A stretch of 64,000 nucleotides of DNA from Daphnia pulex. Taxonomy: Eukaryota > Arthropoda > Branchiopoda > Diplostraca > Daphniidae. Both the position numbers and the translations under genes were made by a program. Shown piece by piece: positions 45,503 through 56,752 of the stretch. How positions within the stretch are numbered: the first letter of the stretch is position 1; each line of letters opens with the position of its first letter. Where the stretch lies: positions 4,836,001 through 4,900,000 of the forward strand of contig NC_060027.1 of NCBI RefSeq assembly GCF_021134715.1. Direction: 5' to 3'. The notes under the pieces were generated by a model. The model worked only from the letters and a program-made list of their open reading frames with translations, did no database searches and was not told the origin of the DNA.

Positions 45503-47977
45503 TTAACAAGTGGACGACAAATTATCGGTCAAAATAACGATTGGATTAGTTTCGCTGGTTGCATCAATAACGTTTAAACGTCTTTCAGAGAGCAATAACT
45601 GGTCAACAACAAGCGTTAGCTGATCAGGTTGCGAGTCATTTTCTTCATACGGTTGACGGAAGAAAGACAACGAAAGAATCGTCCCTGAATTAGCACCAAA
45701 AGGCATCCATAATCAACAACTGATAAATCCACAATTATCAGACTTTAAAGAGTTGTATACATAATATATGTATATTCAATACGATAAATAAGACGGCAGC
45801 TAAATTATTCTCACCTGTTACAAGGCCTCCTATAATTGCGATAACTAGGGTCACGATAAGTGTAACAATCTGAAATCCTGCTTGTTGTAAAGCTGTTCTT
45901 TCTCGACCAGGGTCAATTTTTAAATCGTAGTACTGAATTTTTGAGAACTCGCTGGAACTATTGAGTGGAGATCGTGCTGGAAACTGTCGGTAAAGGCTGT
46001 CGTGATCCAAGAAAATTTCTTCTTCAAATCAACACCCAGCAAAATTATTTGTTACTCTAGATCTAGAACCTGAAACCATAATCTTCCTTAGTCGCAGCGG
46101 CCGATACAATTGCGCCCACAAAACCAGCTACAATACCTGGGATTCCGTGCAAAGAGATTACTCCCCTTGACATCCGGAACCATATTTAAACATTGTTTGT
46201 TAGCACAGCAGCGTTTTGTGAATCTGACAATTAGATGTTTCAAAATGATCTATACCATGCGTTGCGCATTCCAATTATACGGTGAACAGCTTTCGTCTTA
46301 AAGTAAGAACACGCCATTAGAAACTTAATTGAACTACCGAAATTTAATGCCATGATATCTAAATTGTCACTTACAGTTGAAAAACGATTGATGAATATAG
46401 ATCCTGCTCCAGCTAAACCACCAATTATCATGGCTCCCCATATGTTGATCATCATATCGGCAGATGTACCGATCACCACTCCACCAACCAGGGTCGAGTT
46501 TTGAAAAACAACCTGTATATAGGCATACAATTATCCTAACCAAATTTCATCCGACTTGAGTAGGCTAGTAAGATATTTGCCATGTTAAAACTGCGTCGTC
46601 TGTTATCTTCAGCGCACACGAAGCAGTTGAAAACGAGAGACGAGACGGCAAACGCTGTCACGCAACTGGCCGATAGTGAATAATAGGTGTTGATGATGGC
46701 TCGAAATTGCTCGGCATCACCTTTTGCCGAACACGCGTTGAAACTAGGCCACAAAAGCCACAGAAACATAGTGCCTGTTGTTGTCCCCAGAATATTTTAC
46801 ATGAGAAATTCATTGGAGGATAAGTTATGCGTTATACCAACAGCAGTGGAAAGGGTTTCGCCAATTGAGTCATTGCTGGCTTCGTCTTTGCTGGACTGTC
46901 TCTCAGCGCAATAAGCTGTGCCGCGATATAAAACGAAACTAACAGCCAAACCAAAGTACGCCCCAAAGACGTGGACGAACATGGACGATCCGACATCTGA
47001 TGCCTGGTAATACATAATGGAATGAAATTTTTAATAAGGATGCGTTTGAAAAATATATAATATAGTAGTATAGTATATTGAAAACAAATGAATGCAGCCT
47101 AGGCTATTTTCCCTTTTTTTTTTTTAAAGTTACCTGGAACACTAAAGATCCGATCCAGTTATTGGTGGAATACAAGATAATTTCCAACAGAGACATCAAG
47201 AAGATTTGTAGCGGTGTCGTCAATTCCGCAACCGCTGCACACGAAATTAAAACTGCGGCGCAGGCAAAATCAGCATTTAATAAACTATGAATTTAAAAAA
47301 ATATTTCGTTCACTGGCATTCGTAAGTAGTATGTAATATTCAAGTAATATGGTATTGGTTATTTACGTATTAATGTTTAGATGAATTTTCCCATTGATGG
47401 TGCGAAAAAATCCATAGCAGAGGGTTCCCCATTGAAGACTGATTGCCGTGACCAGAAAATATGAAATTAAAGACTTGTGATCGGACCTTTTCATCAATAT
47501 TAGAAGGTATCCAAACCCGATGAACATCATCACGTGAACATCCTGAAACACTAAATATTTTCTCCGCATTAAAATACCTTCGAATACCTTCGTCAACATA
47601 TGCGTGGAATTATTATTATTATTTTTTTTGCAAGCTTTCATGATAACAAATACCGGTTGAACATGCAACCCCGTTGGAAATAGATAATTTCTTTTTATTA
47701 GGCCGTCTTACAGTTATGACACGATCAATATTTTCCAACTTGTTTTATTGAAAAAGGAAAAATTACTGTAATAGCTGTTGGGTAGCGAATTTTTTCCGGA
47801 TTTTGGTCCGCTCACTTGTACAAACACTCCATGTAAACTGTTTCCCAGGAAAGCTCCATTGGATTCGTTTCCGTATTCGACCAATAAAGTAAACGCACAT
47901 CCGAGAAGCAATTGCACAAGAATAGCGCAGACCAACAGTTTCTCATTCTTCAATATTTTTTTACATGTATTCATCAT
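45503..47977 (-). CDS. Rh50-type ammonium channel
   Basis: Plasma-membrane trimeric channel for NH3/ammonium. Ten exons: 47816-47977, 47367-47542, 47134-47284, 46838-47003, 46581-46774, 46375-46512, 46256-46296, 46077-46165, 45815-46021, 45503-45684. They total 1506 nt, 501 aa, all in phase. Signature blocks: [39 protein letters not shown] (first pore His), [44 protein letters not shown] (second pore His), [10 protein letters not shown] and a cytoplasmic tail. I chose the start MMNTCKK; an in-frame ATG at 48022 would add 15 residues. Intron 5 must use a GC donor (ATG|GCAAAT). The usual Asp-Thr-Cys before GV is replaced by Asn-Ala-Trp here. Confidence 0.92.
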
Positions 47978-48070
47978 TTTGGCTGATGTGAAACAAAATA
48001 CTTTATTGTAAGCGCGTAACACTGAGTAGGTAAGAAACGTGATTGAACAAGCAGGTCGAGAGAAACTTTC

Positions 48071-48077
48071 TTATATA
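48071..48077 (-). promoter_or_regulatory. TATA-like box upstream of the Rh gene
   Basis: ATATATAAG on the minus strand about 95-100 bp upstream of the chosen start codon. Confidence 0.4.
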
Positions 48078-48079
48078 TG

Positions 48080-50873
48080 CAATACGCGCAAGATTTTTTG
48101 TCCTTTTACCAACGAAACACACAGTTCCGTTTTGGGTTTTGGCCTCTGACACTTAACCTCGACCTCGTCCTCCGCAGTTTGTTCTTTTCTCCGATAGATG
48201 TACCGGTATTGTTATGTGATACGATTTTTTTTATTTTATTTCTAAAACTGATAACACTTTAAGATAACTGAACTTACTGAATAATGCCAGCATATTCTAG
48301 CATCACAGATATTTATACTTAAGAACTATCGATTTGACTAAATATCAGTGTACATTATTTTTCCATGGTTATGAACTGCTCTTAGAGGCAACGGGACAAC
48401 GGGAGACAGATTGACATCTTCCTCAAAATTGATTTAATGAATGAATGAATTCCTTTGTAGGTTGATTTCAGCCCATCGCAACCCAGATAAAAAAAAAAAC
48501 AGTATGCGCCAGTTTTACGCTGACGTGTCTTTATCTCATTGGACTTAAAGGGCAGAATCTGTGCCGCAATTAAAAGAATAAATCAAGCCTAGCACGCGTA
48601 TATTTCGGTGAAACCAGTAGAACGTGAGAAATATAGAGAAGAGAAGATGCAATGCTATTACGGGACGAGCCATGCTTGCCAACAATTCCACAATATCCGT
48701 ATTATCGTCAGCAGACTTTTTCGTCTCAGATCAACGATGACGCAAGCATGATTCATACCGTTACCGATCGATTTCGTCGCCAATTTTGAGTTGCGCGCGC
48801 AAAATGGTATATATGCGAGTTTGCATCGATGACAGAAAAACATAAACCAATATCTCGTGTTCAATTTTATTTTAAGACTGATTAGTAGATGCTGATAAAA
48901 ACCTTGACTTCGATACCACGGCTTTGAATTGAATAGAGTATTTGAAATTAAAAATAGACTGGTGAATGCGCATGACTGATACTACGTTGCATGGTCCTAG
49001 AATAACCATATGAATAAAGTATTAACCACTTTGAATAACTCTGCTTATGAGATGTCATGAAATTGATTTGCAATAAAAACAGTTTACGACTTTACTAAAT
49101 TCGACTAAATTCTCTTTTTTTTAAAGATTAATCCTTATGAGTTCAATTTTGCTAATATTTTGTGGTGACAAAAATAAATGCTCGACAAAAAGTAGGAAAT
49201 TTTGAAAAGAAGGTTAATTTCCAGAGTCAGTGGATTTCTCTTGATTGCCATTTAAAAAAAATACATCTCCGTGTACGCTCCTACATTCCTTTTAAATGCT
49301 ATGAGGAATTGAGGACTAATTTATTTTACCAAAATTTTCTGCACCACTGACATCGGGGTTCGTGAATCGCGAGTTCGTGACCAGACTTCGTCATATTGCA
49401 AAATACGTGTAATTAATTAAATGAAGACCTTCCAACACTGTGCAGAGCTTATTATTGACGTCAAAAATGCTAAAAAGTAAACTATTGAATGTAAACGAAG
49501 CCATATTTTAATAATGGGCCGTTAATTATTTTCCGCCTTTTTTATGATCAGAGAAACCGAGACACGTGCGGGTGTTGATCAAAGTTCCTTTGATAGTTTG
49601 TTATTGTGGCCTTATTTGTAATCGAAAAGATAAAACAAGATTGAATGGGGCTACAATATCCGCCCCAGATAATCGTTTTCACATTAAAACTTGCATAGCT
49701 GGCATAAGAACTTAAAAAAATGTCTAATAATGTGAAATTGTGAATGAAACATTTCGGTTCTAAACTCTAAAGTGGCAGTTTTTCTACTGAGACACTTTGA
49801 TTGCGCGGTAGATGGCATTCTAGCGCGAATAGATGACGACGACAGTATTTTTCCCATTCCCCCCCCCCCCTTAAATAATAATACTGCGCTTAAATACTAG
49901 TTAAATGCAATACAAGCTCGTTTTTTTTACGGTCATGTGAGATCTATTTACAACTAGCTGCACTTTCTCTTCTTCGCCCCAAAGAAATTTAGAAAGCAAG
50001 CTGTAGCCTATATTTTCTCATTTTCTCTGTAACATCGTATAGCTGAACAACACCAGCAGCAAGAAACCTACTAAAAACGTTGTTTTTGGCAGAGTTTGTT
50101 TCTCCCTTCACTTTCCAACGCAGGTAAAATAAGAAAAACTATTTCAGCATTTTTTTTATCTCGATTTAACCACATTGATGTGTCGACCACAAGACGTTTC
50201 CTTTTCGCGGAATATGTTCGAGGTCACGCACAGTCTAATTTATTTGATTTCTCAATCCCCCTTGTGGCACAGAGAGCCTCGCGATAATGTTATCTATTCG
50301 GATTAGAGATTACAGTTGCAGTAATATTTATCCATGTGTGAATATGTATTCACGTGTATAGTTTTTTCAACCTGTTTCCGTAAACTACATGTTTTAGTGC
50401 TAAACTGCGCCAATTTGTTTGAAAATTTGGAAATTTGACAATTTGGATGAATGACGTTGAGACAACGTTAGTCAAATCCATGCATCATAACAGAGGATTT
50501 TTTAAAAATTTACAATGATCATTAATTCTCTAGTTTAACGACTGTTAATAAAAATGTAAAGAAAAATCGATTGTCAGCAAAATATGTCATACATTGCATT
50601 TTTACTGACTAGAGAGTAGGGACTCGGAGCTCGCTCGTCACTGGCCAAAAGCATCGTACGACACAGAAAACCGTTGAAAAGTGGGCGGGGCGTCCACAAT
50701 TCCGACGAAAGCAGTCTGCTACTGGTACTCTGCTTGGCCCCCATTCCAGGTTTTAGTCGATTCCAAAAGCCGGTTCAGAGTCAGTGACAGATAGTTCATA
50801 TCACGGTGCATATCTTCGGTCCGTTTTTTAACTAACTTTCGCGGTTTATTAACAAAACAAATAGGAAAGGACC
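48080..50873. other. Intergenic region between Rh and spinster
   Basis: About 2.8 kb without recognisable genes. A C run lies at 49860-49871. The last 250 bp are G+C-richer, with GTGGGCGGGGCG at about 50682-50693 and TCAGTGACAG near 50780, and probably form the TATA-less spinster promoter and 5' UTR. Confidence 0.45.
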
Positions 50874-53800
50874 ATGGATTCGTCCGGAATTCGTGCTAAT
50901 ATGTCTGCTCAACAGTTGATCGACCATGAAGTATACGAGCGTTCGTTAAGGAACCCCAATAGTCGGCAAGATGGAAAAGTGTCAACAGATTCCAGCGGAT
51001 CAAGTTCATTATCCAGTTCGAACACAAAAATTGACGGCAAAGGAATTCCCTCTGCAAGTGATTCTTCTGCCAACAGCTCTTCAGGAGAAAACCGAACAGT
51101 TGAGCATCCCCTGACCAAACGACAGATAATCACAGTCACCATTCTCTGTTTTGTCAACTTAATCAACTACATGGACAGATATACAATAGCTGGTACATAG
51201 TTTATCATTATCTATAATTTTTTGTAGGATTTTGTTTATCTAGTCATCTTTCGAGCAAAATGCAAATCCCATTATCTATGTAGTATGTGATCTCTTTTTG
51301 GTAAATCTTTCAAGCATACTAATTGCATCATTTCGTTTGCTCGCGTGCACCGGTGTCAGTGACGTGGTGGTCATGTGGGAGTGGCCAGTGTTGGAAAAAT
51401 TTCCATCATTCCATGTGTTGGCCCTAATATTTTCACGTGAGGGTTCAGTGACGTCAGATGGCGTGGTCCTTGTTCTTCTTCCGATTGGCTCTCAGCTGAC
51501 GTGGGACGATCCGCTATACACTCACTCCACAACTTTGAATGCCTATTTGTGACACTAGGAAGCAGCATTTGTTATTGATTTTGTTTTGCTTCCTCCACTC
51601 GATTTGGGCTCTTTCGCGTAGACTACTAGTTTTGATGACAATTTGCAACTTTTCAATGAGTAGTTGAGCGGAAATAGCCGCCCCATTTTCAAAATTGCCT
51701 CGCCCAACCTATTGGCATATGTTCAATAGATAAAAAATAGCCACGTTGCAGGCATAAAAAAAAAACATACAACTTGGAAAGTCGCCTATTTAGCGCTGTC
51801 TAAAATTGTTTCTTCTGGAAAATGTATATGTGTGAAGGTTATGTTATTTGTATCCTCATCCGTCGCAGCGAAGTAAAGCGTCACGTAAACACTTTGATAT
51901 TTAGTTATTCACATTTTAATCTTGATTTTTTGTTTTAACAGGAATTTTAACCCAAATACAATGTGATCTCAATATCGGAGATACAGAGGGTGGCCTGCTT
52001 CAAACAGCTTTCGTCGCGATTTACATGATATGCGCTCCCGTATTTGGCTACCTGGGTGATCGATACTCTCGAAGGTATTTTTGTGTTATTTGATTTCCGG
52101 ATCGTTCGTTCCAATATCATTTTTATCCTTCCAGGCTTATCATGGCTGCCGGTATTTTCGTCTGGAGCCTGACAACATTACTTGGCTCTTACATGACAAA
52201 TTTCTGGGCTTTCCTGGTCATGAGGAGCCTTGTAGGTGTGGGAGAAGCTTCCTACTCAACCATAGCACCTACCATCATTTCAGACTTATTTGTTGGCGAT
52301 ACTCGCTCAAAATTCCTAGCCCTATTCTATTTCGCAATTCCGGTCGGGAGGTAAATGATTAATCTTCGTCCTCGTTACTCTTGACGGAGCTTGTGTCTAA
52401 TCGTAGTATCAAAAACTTCCAGTGGACTAGGTTACATCGTTGGCTCAGAAGCATCTAGAGTGATGGGATCGTGGCATTGGGGCCTTCGAGTCACGCCAGT
52501 TTTCGGGGCCGTAGCCGTGCTCCTGATTTTGCTGGTCGTCCAGGATCCTCCACGCGGCGAATCTGAAGGCGCCCATCTTTCAGCCACGAGCTGGTGGGAC
52601 GACATTAAATCACTCGGCAAAAAGTCAGTCAAGAGTTATTTTTAATTATGGCCTTGTGCGAGTGTGTCGCTTAATCAGCGTTTTTTAATTTTTCGTTTTA
52701 TTTGTCACGACAGCAAAAGCTTTGTGATGTCCACAGCAGCTTGCACAGCGGTGGCCTTCGTCGCTGGAGCTCTGGCATGGTGGGGTCCCAAGTTTATCGC
52801 ATTGGGTTTGGCCACTCAACAAGGTCACCAGGATGTTTCATTGGATGAGTACGTCAACTTCCATCTTAACTCGTTTGATTTTGCTAGACTATATTTAAAC
52901 TGATTTATTGAACTTGAAAATTAAATGGGGTTGCCAATTAATTATGATTAGCGTTCCGCTCATCTTCGGCGCTGAAACTGTGTTGGCCGGAATTCTGGGT
53001 GTCTTAGTTGGATCTCTTTTAGGGCAGAGACTTCGTCGGGACTATCCGACTGCCGATCCGCTTGTTTGCGGAGTGGGCCTATTGTTAAGCGCACCCTTCA
53101 TGGTGAGCACCTTGATTCTGGCCTCAGGTGCATCGGCCATTACTACATTCACCCTCATGTTCTATGGCCAGTTGTTTTTAAATTTGAACTGGTCCCTCGT
53201 AGCTGACATTACTTTGGTAAAAATTAAAATCGTGTCGATTACGTTGTGGTCGTGATAATGGGTTTTTATCAAGTGATAGTGAAAGTGTTTCCCATGCTTT
53301 ATCCGTCAAAAGTGTCGTCATTAAATATTGTTTGTGTTTGATTTGTGTACCCTAGCGTATCGTACATTTTCGGCTTGATTGCCATGATCGCTGGTTTGCT
53401 GGGCGTTCCCCTTGGATCTTTCCTCGGCCAAAAATTGCGCGTCCGCTATCAGCGGGCCGATCCCATCGTTTGCGGCATGGGTATGCTGTTTTCCACTCCG
53501 CTCATGCTAGCTGCGTTGTTTATCGCCGGATGGAACACTACCACTTGCTTTGTGGTCGTCTTCTTTGGTCAAGTTCTGCTCAATTTGAATTGGGCAATTG
53601 TGGCTGATATCCTGTTGGTATGTGATTATTGTCATTGTTCTTCCGTTCGTTTGGTGGTCGGTTACTGTTATTTTTCCGCTTATGTCTAACTTTGTTTTAA
53701 ATATTTTTTCCAGTATACGGTAATCCCAACGCGACGATCAACCGCTGAAGCGTTCCAAATTCTATTTTCACACGCACTGGGTGACGCCGGCTCTCCTTAT

Positions 53801-55357
53801 TTGATTGGCCAGGTAAAACGAGAAATTATCATCATATGATTTTATGCTCTTTTAGTTTATCAATCTATTTCAAATATTGTCATTAGATCTCCGAAATTCT
53901 GAAGAAATCCTTTTCGACTCCGGCTGCATTCGTCGAAGGCGCCATGGTTCTAAACTCGACTGTTTCGTCAATTGTGAGCGACTTTGTTACGAGTTCACCT
54001 GATATGAATGTCAGCGCAAACTGTTCCAGTTCAGGAACGTCATCTATAGATCTCACCACTGTTGAAGGCGACTTCAAAGCCCTACAGTGGGCCATGTCTA
54101 TCACGATAGTCGTGGAAGTTCTCGGTGCTCTCTTCTTTTTCGGAACAGCATGGTATGAATTGTTTTCATTAAGAGAAATCCAAGTTTCCCAACTGAAAAG
54201 ATTCTTTGTTAAATATAGGTACATCGTGGAGGACAAAGCCAAAGTTGATCGCGCAGTAGCAGGTCAGTGCCGTTTATACTAACATTTCATTGTCAAAATT
54301 GATTGTATCGCTTTAAAGTGAAGACGCATGATCGTTTTGATGGTACGTCGGTGAACTAATACTCTTTCTGGTGGCTTTTGTCTTTTTATGTATGTGGCTC
54401 CTTCTGCTTTCTATCGGTTCTTTCTTCCCGACTGGATTGTGTGTCCTGTGTGCATGTTTTTAATCAACGCTCACCATAAAAATAAAACACACAGACGGCC
54501 CACGCGGTTTCCGAGCCGTAAGCATGAAGGAGTTGCCCGCGTCCTTGATGTGGAACGGCCATCCCTCTGACTTGGTGACGTCTAAAAAAATAGGTTAGTC
54601 GGGCCGACTTTATCGTCGAACCTATTAGACAAATGGGAAATGAGATCGTATTGATAAGATTTTATACGTAGATCTGTGATGTTTTTATTTGATTTGATTT
54701 TCCATTTGCGTTTGGTTTCAAAGTACTGAATTTTCTCTACTTTTAAAGTGATGTCACAGTGCACGAGTGTCCTTTATGCAGAGTTTTGGCTTTGTTTCAA
54801 TAACACACACTTCAGCTGAAGGGCTATAAACTTTGATGTTGGGTAATGGACTTAAAAGAAAAGAGAAGTGGATGATGGCACGAGTTTTTTCATTGTCTTG
54901 GTTTCCAGAATTATCTGTGAATTTGTTTGTCAGCGTGAATGGGTGAAATTTTGCCCAATTTGATTCCTTTTATTTCTCTATTTTTTCAAGTCCCTTGCGA
55001 GTATGCCATTATACTTGATTTTTTCATTTTTGTTTACATCCCGTATGTTCTTGCGTTATCTATTTCGTCATTGACTTGTGGATGGTGCAAGGTGTATTTT
55101 GTTTATCTGCGTTGTGATCCATTCGTGGTTTAATCTGTCGATCGGTGTCGAGTGTCAACGTTTTGACATGCGGGGAAAGCCGATGAGTCAACGATACTAT
55201 TTTTCTTTCTGAAATCTCTGTAGGTTTGGGATTCGATGATGAAACGAGGCAACTATCGCCGTCAAGAAATCGGCGGCCAGACAGCAATGGAACACCCGAA
55301 GAAGAGCAACCCATCACCATCATCGCTCCAGCTTCCGATTATCTTTCGGTCATTTAA
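50874..55357 (+). CDS. spin: Spinster, MFS transporter of late endosomes/lysosomes
   Basis: Twelve-helix major-facilitator protein of the Spinster family (lysosomal lysolipid/sphingolipid-type carrier). Exons: 50874-51192, 51942-52074, 52135-52350, 52423-52623, 52714-52848, then 52952-53216 or 53356-53617 (mutually exclusive), 53714-53812, 53887-54152, 54219-54262, 55224-55357. Gives 603 or 602 aa. A Ser-rich cytoplasmic N-terminus is followed by [13 protein letters not shown] (first helix), [38 protein letters not shown], and [27 protein letters not shown], all family hallmarks. The loop in exon 53887-54152 has Asn-X-Ser/Thr sites. The intron at 54153-54218 is 66 bp, in frame and without stop. 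Confidence 0.93.
51433..51456. promoter_or_regulatory. E-box (CLEAR-like) and CRE palindromes in spinster intron 1
   Basis: TCACGTGA at 51433-51440 and TGACGTCA at 51449-51456, both perfect palindromes, 8 bp apart. TCACGTGA is the core bound by TFEB/MITF-type factors that control lysosomal genes; TGACGTCA is the CREB/ATF site. Function is inferred from position in a lysosomal gene. Confidence 0.45.
52952..53216 (+). other. spin: Spinster mutually exclusive exon 6a
   Basis: 265 nt, enters in phase 2 and leaves in phase 0, like 6b. Encodes [28 protein letters not shown] ... [17 protein letters not shown] in shortened form; about half the residues equal those of 6b. Joining 6a to 6b would shift the frame, so only one can be used. 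Confidence 0.85.
53356..53617 (+). other. spin: Spinster mutually exclusive exon 6b
   Basis: 262 nt with the same phases as 6a. Encodes [20 protein letters not shown] ... [17 protein letters not shown] in shortened form. The duplicated exon covers a helix-loop-helix segment in the second half of the transporter, so choice may alter substrate or gating. Confidence 0.85.
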
Positions 55358-56103
55358 AAAAGGAACAAGAAAAGATCCCTCCTGAACATATTAAGAGTTG
55401 TTGCGCATTCTTTGTTGATGGACCCTTTTGTTTCTTCATGGACAAACCCAACCCCTCGTCTAGTCTTTCGTGGCTCCGTGTTTAGACTCATCCAAATCAG
55501 GACCCCTTCCTTAATTATCCGTCTCTCATTCCCGACCTGTTCCCGACTTGAGGCAAAAGGCTGTACGCATTGACTTAATTTATACGATTGTTATCAACCG
55601 AGATGCTCAAAACATCACTGTTGTAGACAACTCCTCTTCCTAGCACCGACTAGATTTTTTTTTTCGTTGTTAAGATTCTCTTTGTGTGTGTGCTTTTTTC
55701 AAATCCTCCATAAAAGTCTAATTTTTTATGCCTGTATGTTGTATAGGTGTACATTTGTCTGGCTTAAAAGGATTTATTGTATTAAGGTGTCATATCGCCA
55801 CGGAATCAAAAGAAGATCGAAGACTGTTTAAAGTCCACGAGTCTCGTGGTAGTATGAAAAAGGAAAAAAAATTATTCTCTGTATGTCATATTGTTCTGCA
55901 TATTCTTCCACATTGGATATCATTGAATAGATCGATGTTGATTATTTAAAATTGCGCTTCTTAATTAATGTGACTAACAATACCGTCTTGGGATTTTTGC
56001 ACGCTGCCGTAATTACCTTGATCCCTCACCAAAATTTCAGCACTTAACATATTATATTCATTTGGCAGTGATTAATTAAATTCTATTTTGTGAATTACAG
56101 CAG
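55358..56103 (+). other. Spinster 3' UTR and intron before a possible last exon
   Basis: No separate gene. Follows the TAA at 55355-55357; T-rich with no long ORF. From 56008 on it is duplicated at 33351. Confidence 0.45.
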
Positions 56104-56267
56104 GAGTTAGTCAGCACGCTTTACGACAAGATGTTGAACAGCAAACAACTTTGCCGTTTCCGGGTGCATCGGGGATTTCTAACGAGATTGCCGTCGTACA
56201 GCCTGGATCATCTTCGGATGCCGGACTGGAAGGAAGAGCTTACATTAACCAGGCCATGGAAGAGTGA
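56104..56267 (+). other. spin: Candidate alternative last exon of spinster
   Basis: After the acceptor TTACAGCAG a 164-nt frame in the phase required by the spinster donor at 54262 encodes 53 residues (GVSQHALRQDVEQQ ... YINQAMEE) and a TGA. Like the regular last exon it starts with Gly and is hydrophilic. Choosing it would replace the tail ending SDYLSVI. Not proven; a detached relic exon is the alternative. Confidence 0.5.
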
Positions 56268-56752
56268 CAAATTGGTTATATTTGCCATCTGTTGTACATA
56301 CATTTTTTGTTCCATTTAAGTTTCAACTGGGTCGTAATCTCATTTATGAATTCATTATTATCCTGACTGTTCCAACTCTGGAATCACCTTACGCGTAAGC
56401 ACGACAAAACTATTATTAAGTAGATAACTTATTTTTCGGGTATAATCGTAACACGGAATGATTAATACAGATTTTGTCATTTTATTACCCTTGCCAACGT
56501 CAGTTTTTAAGACATTGGTCAAAAGGGTTCTGCTGTGTTGCCTTTTCTTTTGTTACAATAAATTACATCATGACAGTAAAATTATAGTCTACAGTGAATT
56601 CATCACTCACTGTGTCAACAGTTTTGTAATTAAACAAGAACATCAAATGGTAGAAAACATTTTATTTTCGAGCGAAGTATATGCGACGGTCTTCCCAATG
56701 AGTAATATGGATTTCATTTTGTATCATTGTACCGTTAGGCAAACTAAGGACT

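Noticed and set aside
54939-55133. ORF in the last spinster intron
   Set aside because: Falls between well-phased exons and has no family resemblance.
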